From contig NZ_JACWAB010000001.1 in assembly GCF_020483305.1 (NCBI RefSeq), positions 372,001-436,000 of the forward strand: DNA of 64,000 bases, given 5' to 3'. The number at the start of each line of letters is the position of its first letter. The stretch's first letter is position 1. Positions 45,053 through 55,105 of the stretch are shown here, piece by piece. The stretch is from Arthrobacter sp. UM1 (GTDB taxonomy: Bacteria; Actinomycetota; Actinomycetes; Actinomycetales; Micrococcaceae). The position numbers and the translations under genes were made by a program. The notes below the pieces were generated by a model. It worked only from the letters and a program-made list of their open reading frames with translations. It had not been told where the DNA came from and searched no databases.

Positions 45053-45914
45053 GTGCCGACATTCGACTACTCCTGGGGTCCGGGAGACATCTCCGCGAAG
45101 CCGCCTCGCCGCACCGTGAGAAAGGTCCCGGTGGAGCGGGACATGGTGCTCGAGGACGAGGCGAGCGGATTCGTCGGCGCCGTCGTGCGCATCGAGCGGA
45201 TGGGCGGCGGGATCGTCGTCGAGCTCGAGGACCGCCACGGCGGGATCCGGGCGTTCCCCCTCGACTACGGGTTCCTCCTCGAGGGCGAGCAGGTGCAGCT
45301 CGCGCCGCCGGCACCGCGCGCGGCGGCGGGCGCGCCTCAGCGGACCGCGAGCGGCTCGGTCAAGGTGAGCGGACAGCGGGCCCGGACCGCGCGGGCCAGC
45401 CGCATCTGGGTGGAGGGCAAGCACGACGCGGAGCTCATCGAGAAGGTGTGGGGCGACGATCTGCGCGTCGAGGGGATCGTCGTGGAGCCCCTCCACGGCG
45501 TGGACGACCTCGCCGGCGCCATCGCCGAGTTCGGCCCCTCCGCGACGCGGCGCCTCGGCATCCTCGTGGACCACCTCGTCGAGGGGACCAAGGAGGCCCG
45601 GATCCGCGACGACGCGATGCGGACCCCGGGGCGCGGCGGGGAACGTGCTCATCGTGGGACACCCCTACGTGGACGTCTGGCAGACGGTCAAGCCCTCGGT
45701 GCTCGGCCTGCAGCGCTGGCCGGAGGTGCCGCGCGGCCGGGACTGGAAGACGGGCGTCCTCGAGGGCATCGGCTGGCCCTCGCGCACGACGGCGGACGTG
45801 GCCCAGGGATGGAAGCGGATCCTCGGCGCGGTGCGCACCTACGCGGACCTCGAGCCGAGCCTGCTCGGGCGAGTCGAAGAGGTCATCGACTTCGTGACCG
45901 TTCCCCAGGACTGA
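45053..45914 (+). pseudogene. DUF3097 protein, interrupted by a frameshift
   Basis: DUF3097 is an actinobacterial family of unknown function; some members have a Toprim-like C-terminal part. Frame one starts at GTG 45053 (VPTFDYSWGPGDISAK) and carries SRIWVEGKHDAELIEKVWG and LGILVDHLVEGTKEARI. After 45638 the frame must drop one base to continue with NVLIVGHPYVDVWQTVKPSVLG and VPRGRDWKTGVLEGIGWP. The change falls in GGGG at 45638-45641, so one G is extra. Restored, the protein has 286 residues and normal length. A sequencing error and true mutation are equally possible. It is divergent from hrcA. Confidence 0.85.
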
Positions 45915-46025
45915 ACGGGTGGGCTGCGGCCTCCCGCGCCGGCACGGGCTCGAACGCTATGCTGTGTGGGAAGTCCCCTGACATCTCATCCCCGACGACC
46001 CCGAGCGAATCAGGTACCGAACCAC

Positions 46026-46439
46026 GTGGCACACCACCCGACAGAGCAGAACCCGCATGATGAAGAGGCCTCTCGCTTCGAGGGCACTCCCGCCAGCGCG
46101 CTTCCGCTGACTGCCGCCCAGGACCGGCAGTGGGCCACGCTCGCCCACTTCGGCGGCGTTCTGCTGTGCATCCCGTCCCTGATCATCTTCCTCGTCTTCA
46201 AGGACCGCGGGCCCTTCACCGCCCAGGAGTCCAAGGAGGCCCTCAACTTCACGCTGCCTCCCACGATCGTGGCCCTCGTGGCGCTGCTGCTCATGCAGAT
46301 CCCGGGCATCGGAGGGTTCTTCGCCGTCATCCACGCGATGATCTGGGTGGTCGTCACCATCTTCTCGGTCCTCGCCGGCATCGAGGTGGAGCGCGGGCGG
46401 CCGTACCGTTACGACTTCAACCTGCGCCTCATCCGCTGA
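46026..46439 (+). CDS. DUF4870-like membrane protein
   Basis: This 137-residue small membrane protein resembles DUF4870/Tic20-like proteins: WATLAHFGGVLLCIPSLIIFLVFKDRGPF, then AQESKEALNFTLPPTIVALVALLLMQIPGIG, FFAVIHAMIWVVVTIFSVLAGIEVERGRPYRY. Three or four helices are likely. No function is known. The GTG at 46026 was chosen; a GTG at 45966 lies only 2 bases after a TATGCT -10 (45958-45963), so a short leader is more likely than a leaderless mRNA. It converges on hemW, leaving a 57-base gap without a clear hairpin. Confidence 0.8.
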   Translation: MAHHPTEQNPHDEEASRFEGTPASALPLTAAQDRQWATLAHFGGVLLCIPSLIIFLVFKDRGPFTAQESKEALNFTLPPTIVALVALLLMQIPGIGGFFAVIHAMIWVVVTIFSVLAGIEVERGRPYRYDFNLRLIR

Positions 46440-46496
46440 CTCGAGACCGCTGACAACCGGCTGCTGACGCCTGGCCGGCGGGCCCGGCCCCGCGGG

Positions 46497-47744
46497 TCAG
46501 CCCGCGAGCTCCCGCACCACTGCGTCCGCGAGGAGACGCCCGCGCAGCGTGAGCACGAGGCGGCCGCGGATCGCCTCCCGGCCGTCCACCAGCCCCCTGG
46601 CCACGAGTGCCGCCACGCGCGGACGCGCCTCCTGGGACACGGCACTCACGGCGAGCCCGTCCACGGTCCTCACCTCGAGGAGCAGCTTCTCCAGCGCCGT
46701 CTCCTCCGCCGTCAGGACCTCACGGCCCACGCTCGGCGTCTGACCCGCGGCGAGCCGCTGGGCATAGGCCGTGGGATGCTTGGCGTTCCAGAAGCGCACG
46801 CCGCCGACATGCGAGTGCGCGCCGGGGCCGATCCCCCACCAGTCGCCGCCGCGCCAGTAGGCGTAGTTGTGCCGGGAGCGGTCCTCCGGGCGCCGCGCGA
46901 AGTTGCTCACCTCGTACCACTCGAGCCCGGCCTGCCGGAAGGCTGCGTCGGCGAGCTCGTACTTGTCCGCTGCGTCGTCGTCGCTCGGATACGGAACCTG
47001 GCCCCGGCGCATCTGCGCCGCCAGCCTGGTGCCGTCCTCGATGATGAGCGAATACGCGGAGACGTGGTCCGGCTCGAGGGCGAGGGCGGCCTCGACGCTC
47101 GCGCGCCAGTCCTCGAGCGACTCGCCCGGCGTGCCGTAGATGAGGTCCACGCTCGCCGAGAGGCCGAGCTCTCGGGCCCAGCCGACCACGACGGGGACGC
47201 GCTCCGGCTCGTGGGTGCGGTCCAGCGTGCGCAGCACGTGCGGCACCGCGGACTGCATGCCGAAGGAGACACGGGTCAGCCCCGCCTCGGCCATGCGCTC
47301 GAGCATGGGGCGTGTCACGGAGTCCGGGTTCGCCTCCATGGTGACCTCGGCCCCGGGCTCGAGGCCCCACCGGTCCACGGCCGCCTCGAGCATCCTCGCC
47401 AGGTCCTCGGCGGGCAGCTGGGAGGGCGTGCCCCCGCCGAAGAACACGGAGTGCAGGGGACGGTTGGCGCTCTCCGCCGTCGTTCCGTCCTCGGTCCGCC
47501 CCGCCAGCACCTGCACCGCCAGGTCCATCTCCCGGACGGCCTGGCCCGCGTACTCCGCCTGCGCTCCCCCGCCGCCGAGCTCGGTGGCCGTGTACGTGTT
47601 GAAGTCGCAGTAGCCGCAGCGGACCGAGCAGAAGGGGACGTGGACGTAGAGCGAGAGCGTGCGCTCGCCGGCGCCGTGGAAGGCCGAGGCGGGCAGGGCG
47701 CCGTCGCGCGGAGGGGTCTCTCCGAGGGGAAGTGCGGAGGGCAC
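46497..47744 (-). CDS. hemW: Radical SAM heme chaperone HemW
   Basis: HemW (formerly HemN-like) is a radical S-adenosylmethionine protein that binds heme and helps load it; it is not a coproporphyrinogen dehydrogenase. The 415 residues have the cluster motif FCSVRCGYCDF (Cys39, Cys43, Cys46), GGGTPSQLP and EANPDS. HemW lacks the fourth Cys of true HemN (the CxxxCxxCxC arrangement). It starts with GTG one base after the lepA stop. Confidence 0.9.
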   Translation of the reverse strand: MPSALPLGETPPRDGALPASAFHGAGERTLSLYVHVPFCSVRCGYCDFNTYTATELGGGGAQAEYAGQAVREMDLAVQVLAGRTEDGTTAESANRPLHSVFFGGGTPSQLPAEDLARMLEAAVDRWGLEPGAEVTMEANPDSVTRPMLERMAEAGLTRVSFGMQSAVPHVLRTLDRTHEPERVPVVVGWARELGLSASVDLIYGTPGESLEDWRASVEAALALEPDHVSAYSLIIEDGTRLAAQMRRGQVPYPSDDDAADKYELADAAFRQAGLEWYEVSNFARRPEDRSRHNYAYWRGGDWWGIGPGAHSHVGGVRFWNAKHPTAYAQRLAAGQTPSVGREVLTAEETALEKLLLEVRTVDGLAVSAVSQEARPRVAALVARGLVDGREAIRGRLVLTLRGRLLADAVVRELAG

Positions 47745-47745
47745 G

Positions 47746-49605
47746 CTACTTCTTCTTCTCCTTGGCGTCCTTCGCGTCCGAGGAGGAGAGCGCCGCGATG
47801 AAGGCCTCCTGCGGGACCTCGACCCGGCCGACCATCTTCATGCGCTTCTTGCCCTCCTTCTGCTTCTCGAGGAGCTTGCGCTTGCGGCTGATGTCGCCGC
47901 CGTAGCACTTCGCGAGGACGTCTTTGCGGATGGCGCGGATGTTCTCGCGGGCGATGATCCGGGAGCCGATGGCCGCCTGGATGGGCACCTCGAACTGCTG
48001 CCTGGGGATGAGCTCCCGGAGCTTGCCCGTGATGGAGACGCCGTAGGAGTAGGCCTTGTCCTTGTGGGTGATGGCGGAGAACGCGTCCACCTGCTCGCCC
48101 TGGAGGAGGATGTCCACCTTGACGAGGTCGGCCGCCTGGTCCCCCTCCGGCTTCCAGTCCAGCGAGGCGTAGCCGCGGGTGCGGGACTTGAGCACGTCGA
48201 AGAAGTCGAAGACGATCTCCGCGAGCGGCAGGGCGTAGCGGATCTCCACCCGGTCCTCGGAGAGGTAGTCCATCCCCTTCATGTTCCCGCGGCGGGACTG
48301 GCAGAGCTCCATGATGGCGCCGACGAACTCGTTCGGGGCGAGGACCGTGGCCGAGACCATCGGCTCCCGGACCTCGTTGACCTTGCCCGAGGGGAACTCG
48401 GACGGGTTGGTCACCTCGACGTGGGAGCCGTCCTCCATCTCCACCTGGTAGACGACGTTGGGCGCCGTCGAGATGAGGTCCAGGTTGAACTCCCGCTCGA
48501 GGCGCTCGCGGACGATCTCGAGGTGCAGGAGGCCGAGGAAGCCCACGCGGAAGCCGAAGCCGAGCGCGGCGGAGGTCTCCGGCTCGTAGACGAGGGCCGC
48601 GTCGTTGAGCTTGAGCTTGTCCAGCGCGTCGCGGAGCACCGGGTAGTCCGTGCCGTCCAGCGGGTAGAGACCGGAGAAGACCATCGGCTTGGGCTCCTCA
48701 TAGCCCGCGAGCTGGCGCTCGGCCGGCTTGGCGGCACTCGTGACCGTGTCGCCCACCTTGGACTGGCGGACGTCCTTCACGCCGGTGATGAGGTAGCCGA
48801 CCTCGCCGACGCCGAGGCCCTCCGAGGGGATGGGCTCAGGCGAGATGACGCCGATCTCGAGCAGCTCGTGCTGAGCGCCGGTGGACATCATCTCGATGCG
48901 CTCGCGCGGGGAGAGCTTGCCGTCCACCACGCGGACGTAGGTCACGACGCCGCGGTAGGTGTCATAGACCGAGTCGAAGATCATGGCGCGGGAGGGCGCG
49001 TCTGCGTTTCCGACGGGCGCGGGGATCTCCGCCACGATCTTGTCCAGCAGCGCCTCGACGCCCTCGCCCGTCTTGCCCGAGACCTTGAGGACGTCCTCCG
49101 GCTCCCCGCCGATGAGCGTGGCGAGCTCCTCCGCGTACTTCTCCGGCTGTGCGGCGGGGAGGTCGATCTTGTTGAGGACGGGGATGATCGTGAGGTCGTT
49201 CTCCATCGCGAGATAGAGGTTGGCGAGCGTCTGCGCCTCGATGCCCTGCGCCGCGTCCACGAGGAGGATGGCGCCCTCGCCGGCGGCGAGCGAGCGGGAG
49301 ACCTCGTAGGTGAAGTCGACGTGGCCCGGCGTGTCGATCATGTTGAGCGCGTAGGACTGGCCGTCCACCTCCCACGGCATGCGGACGGCCTGGGACTTGA
49401 TGGTGATGCCGCGCTCGCGCTCGATGTCCATGCGGTCCAGGTACTGGGCCTTCATCGCCCGGGGCTCGACGACGCCGGTCAGCTGGAGCATCCGGTCCGC
49501 GAGGGTCGACTTCCCGTGGTCGATGTGCGCGATGATGCAGAAGTTGCGGAGGAGGTCCGCAGGGGTCTTGGCTGGGGTCAGCGCGAGATTGGCCTTGGGC
49601 GACAC
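47746..49605 (-). CDS. lepA: Elongation factor 4 (LepA)
   Basis: LepA is a ribosomal GTPase that back-translocates or aids assembly under stress. The 619 residues show G1 [10 protein letters not shown]2 [12 protein letters not shown]3 DTPGHVDF, G4 NKIDLP and G5 SGKTGEGV, followed by domains II, III/V and the unique C-terminal domain ([14 protein letters not shown] near the end). The GTG start at 49605 has TAGGAAG upstream and is preferred to an in-frame ATG-type start at 49686, which adds unrelated sequence. The ending is Lys-rich. It precedes hemW with one base spacing. Confidence 0.95.
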   Translation of the reverse strand: MSPKANLALTPAKTPADLLRNFCIIAHIDHGKSTLADRMLQLTGVVEPRAMKAQYLDRMDIERERGITIKSQAVRMPWEVDGQSYALNMIDTPGHVDFTYEVSRSLAAGEGAILLVDAAQGIEAQTLANLYLAMENDLTIIPVLNKIDLPAAQPEKYAEELATLIGGEPEDVLKVSGKTGEGVEALLDKIVAEIPAPVGNADAPSRAMIFDSVYDTYRGVVTYVRVVDGKLSPRERIEMMSTGAQHELLEIGVISPEPIPSEGLGVGEVGYLITGVKDVRQSKVGDTVTSAAKPAERQLAGYEEPKPMVFSGLYPLDGTDYPVLRDALDKLKLNDAALVYEPETSAALGFGFRVGFLGLLHLEIVRERLEREFNLDLISTAPNVVYQVEMEDGSHVEVTNPSEFPSGKVNEVREPMVSATVLAPNEFVGAIMELCQSRRGNMKGMDYLSEDRVEIRYALPLAEIVFDFFDVLKSRTRGYASLDWKPEGDQAADLVKVDILLQGEQVDAFSAITHKDKAYSYGVSITGKLRELIPRQQFEVPIQAAIGSRIIARENIRAIRKDVLAKCYGGDISRKRKLLEKQKEGKKRMKMVGRVEVPQEAFIAALSSSDAKDAKEKKK

Positions 49606-49741
49606 GGGCGGTGGCTTCCTAGCGGTCGAGAGGGCGTGCAGGGCAATACGCCATTGTCCCATGAACTCGCCGAGGCCCGGCGGCATCGCGGCGCGCCGCC
49701 CTTGAGAGCACCTGGGTCCCCGGGTGACGGGCTGAACCTGG

Positions 49742-49747
49742 TAGACT
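49742..49747 (+). promoter_or_regulatory. Extended -10 promoter of rpsT
   Basis: TAGACT preceded by TGG (TGNTANNNT extended -10) lies 134 bases before rpsT, giving a leader of about 130 bases. A GGTGAC at 49723-49728 is too near to act as the -35. The leader contains no recognisable gene. Confidence 0.55.
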
Positions 49748-49880
49748 GGGACGCTGTGTGTCCGCGCAGGTCGACGGGCACCCCGTCCGGCGATCCAATC
49801 GGTGCCCCACGCCGCTCAGTCTTCGCAGTGACGGGAATACCCTCACCGACCCCTGTTTCGAGTAAACCGAAAGAGCAAAA

Positions 49881-50141
49881 GTGGCAAACATCAAGTCCCA
49901 GAAGAAGCGCATTCTGACGAACGAGAAGGCTCGTCAGCGCAACGCGGCCGTCAAGAGCGAGCTCAAGACGCTCGTCCGCTCTGTCAACGAGGCCGTCGCC
50001 GCTTCTGACAAGGAGAAGGCGACGTCCGCTCTCGCCCTCGCGGGCAAGAAGCTGGACAAGGCTGTGAGCAAGGGCGTGATCCACCGCAACCAGGCCGCGA
50101 ACCGCAAGTCGGCCATCGCGAAGAAGGTCTCCGCCCTCTGA
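49881..50141 (+). CDS. rpsT: 30S ribosomal protein S20
   Basis: S20 binds the 5' domain of 16S rRNA. The 86 residues are rich in Lys and Ala with the N-terminus [32 protein letters not shown] and the C-terminal [17 protein letters not shown]. The start is GTG with GAAAGAG upstream. It is transcribed alone, with a strong terminator 90 bases downstream, and is divergent from lepA, a common bacterial arrangement. Confidence 0.97.
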   Translation: MANIKSQKKRILTNEKARQRNAAVKSELKTLVRSVNEAVAASDKEKATSALALAGKKLDKAVSKGVIHRNQAANRKSAIAKKVSAL

Positions 50142-50230
50142 TTCAGGCGCTCAGCCTGGTCAGGCCCCTGATCTGACTCGGCGTGCGCTCCGGCGGCCCG
50201 CTGGGGTCTCACAGCCGGAGCCGCTGAGAC

Positions 50231-50266
50231 CGAAAGGGCCCTCCGCCTCGGCGGAGGGCCCTTTCG
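50231..50266. terminator. Strong bidirectional terminator after rpsT
   Basis: A perfect 16-bp stem (CGAAAGGGCCCTCCGC, 50231-50246, with 50251-50266) has a CTCG tetraloop. It separates rpsT from the convergent holA. Confidence 0.92.
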
Positions 50267-50330
50267 TCATGCCTGGAGGCTTGTCCTGCAGTCCTGTGAA
50301 GGCGCCTGCAGGCGAGCCGTGCGGCTCTCG

Positions 50331-51308
50331 TCAGCGACGCCCGATGAGCCGTCCGAGCTCGATGATGAGACGCTCCACCACGAAGCCGGGGTTCCTGGAT
50401 CCGCCTTTGACGTTGTAGTCGGCCTCCGCGACCGCCTGGACGGCTGCGATGAGAGACGGGCTGCTCCACCGCCGCGCATCGGCCATCGCGTTCTTGGCCT
50501 GCCACGGAGCCATGCCGAAGGCCTGCGCCGCTTCACCGGGGCTGCCTCTGAATCCGGCGACCTTGGCGAGGCCTCGGACCTTGACGCCGATGGAGGCGAC
50601 GAGCGGCACCGGGTCCACCCCGGTGACCATGGCAGCCCGTGCGATGCCCAGCGCCTGGGCGGTCTGACCCGCGACCGCCGCATCCGCCACTTTGAACGCC
50701 GTCGCCTCGACCCGGCCGCCGTAGTAGCGATTGACGAGCTCCGCGGTCACGTCCCCCGGCACGTCCTGGATGAGCTGCTGACAGGCGGAGTCCAGCTCCG
50801 CGAGGCTGCTCCCGACGGCCTGGACGAGCGCGGTCACGGCATCGGCCGAGATCTTGCGGCGGGCCGCCTTGAACTCGGCGACGACGTACGCCTGCTTGTC
50901 CGAATCCCTCTTGAGGCTGGAGCAGTCGTAGACCGCGGCGTTCTTCTTGAGCGCGTCCAGCAGCTTCTTGCCCCGGTTGCCGCCGGGATGGTGCAGCACC
51001 ACGCTGGCCTCGTCCACCGGGGCCTTCACGTAGGCGAGGGCCTCCTCGAGGAAGGCCTCGCTCATGGAGCCGAGGCCTTCGACCTGGACGAAGGAGCTCG
51101 GAGAGAACAGCGAGGCCTGGGCGGCGGACTCGAGGTCCCCGGCCGCATAGTCCGCGGCGTTGAGCCGGTGCACGTCGGTCTCCGGCTCCCGTTCCAGCGC
51201 CTGCCGTCTCAGCGAGGGAAGCATCTTGCGGAAGAGGAACTCCTCCGGCCCGAGGAAGAGGACGAGCGGCGCCAGACGCGCATCACGTGGGTTCTTGGCC
51301 TCAGCCAT
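50331..51308 (-). CDS. holA: DNA polymerase III delta subunit (HolA)
   Basis: HolA opens the beta clamp as part of the clamp loader. The 325 residues have LAPLVLFLGPEEFLFRKMLPSLR at the N-terminus, and NRGKKLLDALKKNA and SACQQLIQDV and a C-terminal collar domain VVERLIIELGRLIG. It lies downstream of comEA-comEC as in most Gram-positive bacteria, separated by 62 bases from comEC. The ATG is preceded by a weak ribosome-binding site. Confidence 0.93.
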   Translation of the reverse strand: MAEAKNPRDARLAPLVLFLGPEEFLFRKMLPSLRRQALEREPETDVHRLNAADYAAGDLESAAQASLFSPSSFVQVEGLGSMSEAFLEEALAYVKAPVDEASVVLHHPGGNRGKKLLDALKKNAAVYDCSSLKRDSDKQAYVVAEFKAARRKISADAVTALVQAVGSSLAELDSACQQLIQDVPGDVTAELVNRYYGGRVEATAFKVADAAVAGQTAQALGIARAAMVTGVDPVPLVASIGVKVRGLAKVAGFRGSPGEAAQAFGMAPWQAKNAMADARRWSSPSLIAAVQAVAEADYNVKGGSRNPGFVVERLIIELGRLIGRR

Positions 51309-51370
51309 GGGCGCCTCCGCGGTGGTTCATCACAGTTCTCCATCGTATCTGCCGCCCCTCTCGGGCGGGG

Positions 51371-53978
51371 TCACGGCCGACTGGGCCGGACGACAAGGTC
51401 CTCTCCGTCCTCGCGCAGAGTCACCAGCCCGTGCCTGTCGGTGCGGAAGACCCGGGCTCCAGCCGCGGTCAGCCGCTCCAGGACCGGCTGGTGGGGATGG
51501 CCGTAGGAGTTCCCCGTGCCGACCCCGATGAGGGCTGCCCTGGGGCTCAGCGGCGCATACGCAGCGGCGCCGTTCCGAGCTCCGTGGTGCGGGACCTTGA
51601 CGACGTCGACCCTTCTGGTCCCGCGACGTCCCAGATCGTCGATGGCCCGCGAGAGAGCGGAGTCCGACTCGCGCTCCAGGTCGCCGAGGAACAAGACGGT
51701 CAGCCCGCCCCCGGCGTGCCGGGACGAGACGAGGAGGGCTGAGCTGGCGCGGTTCTCCTGGCTCTCTCCCCCGCCGACGGCGCGTGCGGGCCTCGGCGCT
51801 GTGAGGACGGCCTCGACGCGGAGCCCCTCCCGTTCCAGCAGGACGCTCCCCGGCGGATGGGACTCTGCATCCACACGGCGCAGCTGCCCTGCGTCTGCGG
51901 AGGTGAGCCTCAGAGCTCTGTCCTCCGTGCTCGCGGAGCTGTAGAAGACCGGGACCCCCCGGGTGCCGCCGACGGACTGCGGGCAGACCTCCTCGGTGGT
52001 CTGCGTGGAGGTGGCTGAGGATGACCGCGTCGAGCTCACGGACTCCGAGCTCCTGGAGACAGCGAGCGGCGGCGTCCCCGGGTGGGCCCGCGTCAACGAG
52101 GATCGCATGGGCGCCGCTGCGAACCACCGCGGCATCGCCTTGGCCGACGTCGCAGAGGGCGAGCTGCCAGCCGTCCACCACCCCTGCGCTCGGCCTGAGG
52201 AACGGCAGCACGGCCACGAGGATCGACGCCGCCGCCCATCCGGCCATCGCCGTCCTCCGCCTGCCGCGGGGCGGCTGGGGGTGCCAGGTGCTCTCGGTGC
52301 GGCGCGCGAGCCACTGCTGGAGCATCCAGGGCAGCGCCCACGCGGCGATCCCCAGCAGCATTCCCGGGATGCCGACCGGCAGCGGGGAGCGATTCGCCGG
52401 GTGGGCTGCGACGAACTCCGCGACGGCCAGAATGAGGTCGACGGCGCGGTTCGGGCCCCAGGCGAGCGCCGCTGCCGCCCCGGGCCACACCCACGCCGTT
52501 CCCAGCACCGCGAGGCCGCAGAAGGTGACCGGGGCCACGAGAGCCCCAACGAGCAGGTTGGCGGGCAGGCTGAGACCCGGAAGCGACGGGAGCATGAGCG
52601 CGAGCAGCGGATGGCAGCCGAGGCCTGCCGAAGCAGCGACGGCTGCGGGAGCGGCGATCCAGCCAGGCAGCACACGGTCCAGAAGGGAGGTGAACGGCCT
52701 GGCCCAGAGCAGAATGCCCATCGTCGCGCTCGCCGAGAGGCCGAAGCCCAGGTCGAGCGACAGCCAGGGGTCCCATGCAAGGAGCAGGACGACGGCGGCG
52801 CTGAGCAGGCAGAGGCCAGACCTCCCTCTGCCGTGGAGCAGCGCCAAGGCTGCCAGCGAGCCCATGACCGCCGCTCGCAGCACGGTCGCGTCCGGTCCGC
52901 AGAGCAGGGCGAAAGCCCCGACCGTCCCGAGGGTGACTGCCGCCTGAAGACCTCGGCCTCCCCTCAGCACGCGAACCGCGAGGAGGCCGGCCGCCGCGGC
53001 CAGAGCGCAGTTGGCACCGGAGACGGCCGTCAGGTGGGCGAGGCCGGCGGTCTTCATCGAGGCGGCGGCCTGAGGGTCGCCGGGGTCCCCGCCGTAGACC
53101 ATGGCGGCGGCCACTCGTCCGCTTCGCGGACCGGCAGTCTGGGCGAAGGCCTGCTCAGCCTGAACACGGGCCACGCGCAGAGGCCGGTACCAGGCCCGGT
53201 TCGTCGCGACCGCCTCCCCGGCGATGACGAGCGCTGCCGCTCCCCTGTCTCGCGTGCCCGGCTCCCGCACTCTCATGCGCCGGACCAGCACGGTGTCTCC
53301 GAGGTCGGGCGGTTCCCCGGCCTTCGGCCCGGCTGCGTGCTGCGGGCCAGGGCCTTCAGCGGTGCCGGCACGCCCCGGAGTCCCACGACACGGAAATCGG
53401 AGAGCAACCCTCACGCCGTCCGGGACTGTCCGGGCCGAAGCAGCGCACGTCTCTGCGCTCGGACGGCGTTCGCCCGCCCTGCCCTCCGGAGAATGACCGG
53501 TGTGCTTGACCGCGCTCTCTCCTTCCGCCCCGCCTTCCCCTCGAGCACCGGGCAGAACTCGAGGGTTCGACTCGATGACGAGTTCCGCCTCTCCCGCCCG
53601 GCTCAGACGCTCCCGCGCCGAAGGAGCGCTCACGGCGGCAGAGCAGACCTGGACGACGACGATGAGGAGGGCGAGGCCGGCGTACACCGACACGAGCCGG
53701 TGCCGGGCCCGCAGCCTGCTCAAGTGCCCGCATGCTCGTCCGGGTGCTCGTCCGAACCAGAGGAGAAGCCCGAGCGCAATGCCTGCGAGTCCCGCCATCC
53801 AGAGCAGACCCGAGGCGCAGCCGGCCGCGACGGCCCAGATGCAGAGCCCTGCCGTCACAGGAATCCTGCGAGGCGAACAGAGGCCCTCGCGTACGCCGCG
53901 GGCCGCCGCGACCAGCCGGCTCTGCGTCATCCCGTGCCTCACGAGCCGCATCAAGGCGAGTGCCGTGGGCGCTGTCAC
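51371..53978 (-). pseudogene. comEC: ComEC/Rec2-type DNA-uptake channel, interrupted by a frameshift
   Basis: ComEC is the inner-membrane channel for DNA uptake. Frame one starts at GTG 53978 and has about ten membrane helices, the Competence domain (HLTAVSGANCALAAAAG, GPDATVLRAAVMG), then a metallo-beta-lactamase-like domain (LCDVGQGDAAVVRSG, SHLHADHRGGLPAV). At 51955-51960 a run of six C (G on the coding strand) shifts the frame; with five, HPG continues as VPVFYSSAS and KVPHHGARNGAA in the second frame, to the stop at 51371. The restored protein is 868 residues. Both halves look conserved, so a sequencing error or a very recent mutation is likely. Confidence 0.85.
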
Positions 53979-54988
53979 GGCCCGAAGCTGACGAGCGGGT
54001 CGATGGCCGCGAGGACGCTCGGGCCGCAGCCCTTCACGCGCCGCAGGTCTTCAAGCCCTGTGAAGCGCCCGTTCTTGGTCCGCTCTTCCACGATGCGCTC
54101 GGCGAGGACTCGTCCCACCCTCGGCAGAGTCTGCAGCTGCGCGGCGCTGGCACGGTTCACGTCGACTCGGTTGCCCTGAGCAGCTGGCTTCAGGGCCTGG
54201 TCTCCACGACCAGAGCCGGCCACGGGGCGCCGGAGTGCGCTGCCGCCGTCGTGAGAGCCCGGCCTGGCAGTGCTGGTTTCCCCCTGGGTCACCTCACCTT
54301 GCCTGGGGACGACCAGCTGAGCTCCGTCACTCAGCGGCTCGGCCCTGTTCACGGCGTCCAGAGCAGCGTCTTCCCGGGGGCCTCCAGCCCGCTCGATGGC
54401 GTCCGCAACACGCGCGCCCACCGGGAGCGCATAGACACCGGGGATCCTGACCGCCCCTCCGACGTCGACGACGAGAGCGGCCTCCCCGGCCTCCGCGCCC
54501 TGCGGCCGGCCCGGTGCCCCCGTAGGCGCCGCGGACCGCGACGGACGCTCCGACGCGGCCGGGCTCCGATCCGCCACGTGACCGCCGACGTGTGCCGCCT
54601 CTGCGGCGCCCTCCCGGGGAATGCGGACGTGGTCCGCCGTCTGGCCCGCGGACCTCCAGAAGAAGACGGAGACCACTGCGCAGATGAGCCCGAGCAGGGC
54701 CAGCAGCCCGCGACGCCGCCGACGCGACGGCAGCCTTCCGTCCGGCGCCGCACCAGACGCCGCCGGAGAAACGCTGTGCCCCGGGCCCGAACTCGGCCTG
54801 CCCTCAGCGGGCACGTTTCCGTCTGAACCGGCTCCCTCAGAGCCGACCCCATCAGAGCCGGCTCCGCAAGGCTGCGGTCCCTGCCCCTCACCCACAGGGG
54901 TGCCGAGCGCGGCAGCTGCTCGGACAGGCTCGCCGCGAAGGCGTCGGAGGAGCGCGCGTGACGCAGGATCAGACGGGGAGAGGCTCAT
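53975..54988 (-). CDS. comEA: ComEA-family helix-hairpin-helix DNA-binding protein
   Basis: ComEA is the membrane-anchored DNA receptor of competence. The 337 residues have a cytosolic basic N-terminus rich in Ser/Gly, a membrane helix (RRRGLLALLGLICAVVSVFFW), a SLBB domain (VVDVGGAVRIPGVYALPVG, DAIERAGGP) and a C-terminal helix-hairpin-helix pair (VDVNRASAAQLQTLPRVG and FTGLEDLRRVKGCGPSVLAAI). It overlaps comEC as GTGA. ATG 54988 is preferred to the GTG at 55048, which adds 20 residues not typical of the family. Confidence 0.88.
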   Translation of the reverse strand: MSLSPSDPASRALLRRLRGEPVRAAAALGTPVGEGQGPQPCGAGSDGVGSEGAGSDGNVPAEGRPSSGPGHSVSPAASGAAPDGRLPSRRRRRGLLALLGLICAVVSVFFWRSAGQTADHVRIPREGAAEAAHVGGHVADRSPAASERPSRSAAPTGAPGRPQGAEAGEAALVVDVGGAVRIPGVYALPVGARVADAIERAGGPREDAALDAVNRAEPLSDGAQLVVPRQGEVTQGETSTARPGSHDGGSALRRPVAGSGRGDQALKPAAQGNRVDVNRASAAQLQTLPRVGRVLAERIVEERTKNGRFTGLEDLRRVKGCGPSVLAAIDPLVSFGP

Positions 54989-55105
54989 GCTCCGATCGTG
55001 CGACAACATCCCGCGCCTGCACGCCGGGGCCTCTCCAAACGTGGACAACTCGCGCTCGGCGCCCTGTCTGCCCCGGCTGTGGAGGGCTCACGGCCGGGTC
55101 ACGGG

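Noticed and set aside
51371-52780. Separate metallo-beta-lactamase-fold gene downstream of comEC
   Set aside because: Only its last part carries homology, and this continues the comEC frame after the C6 run, so it is the tail of a frameshifted comEC.
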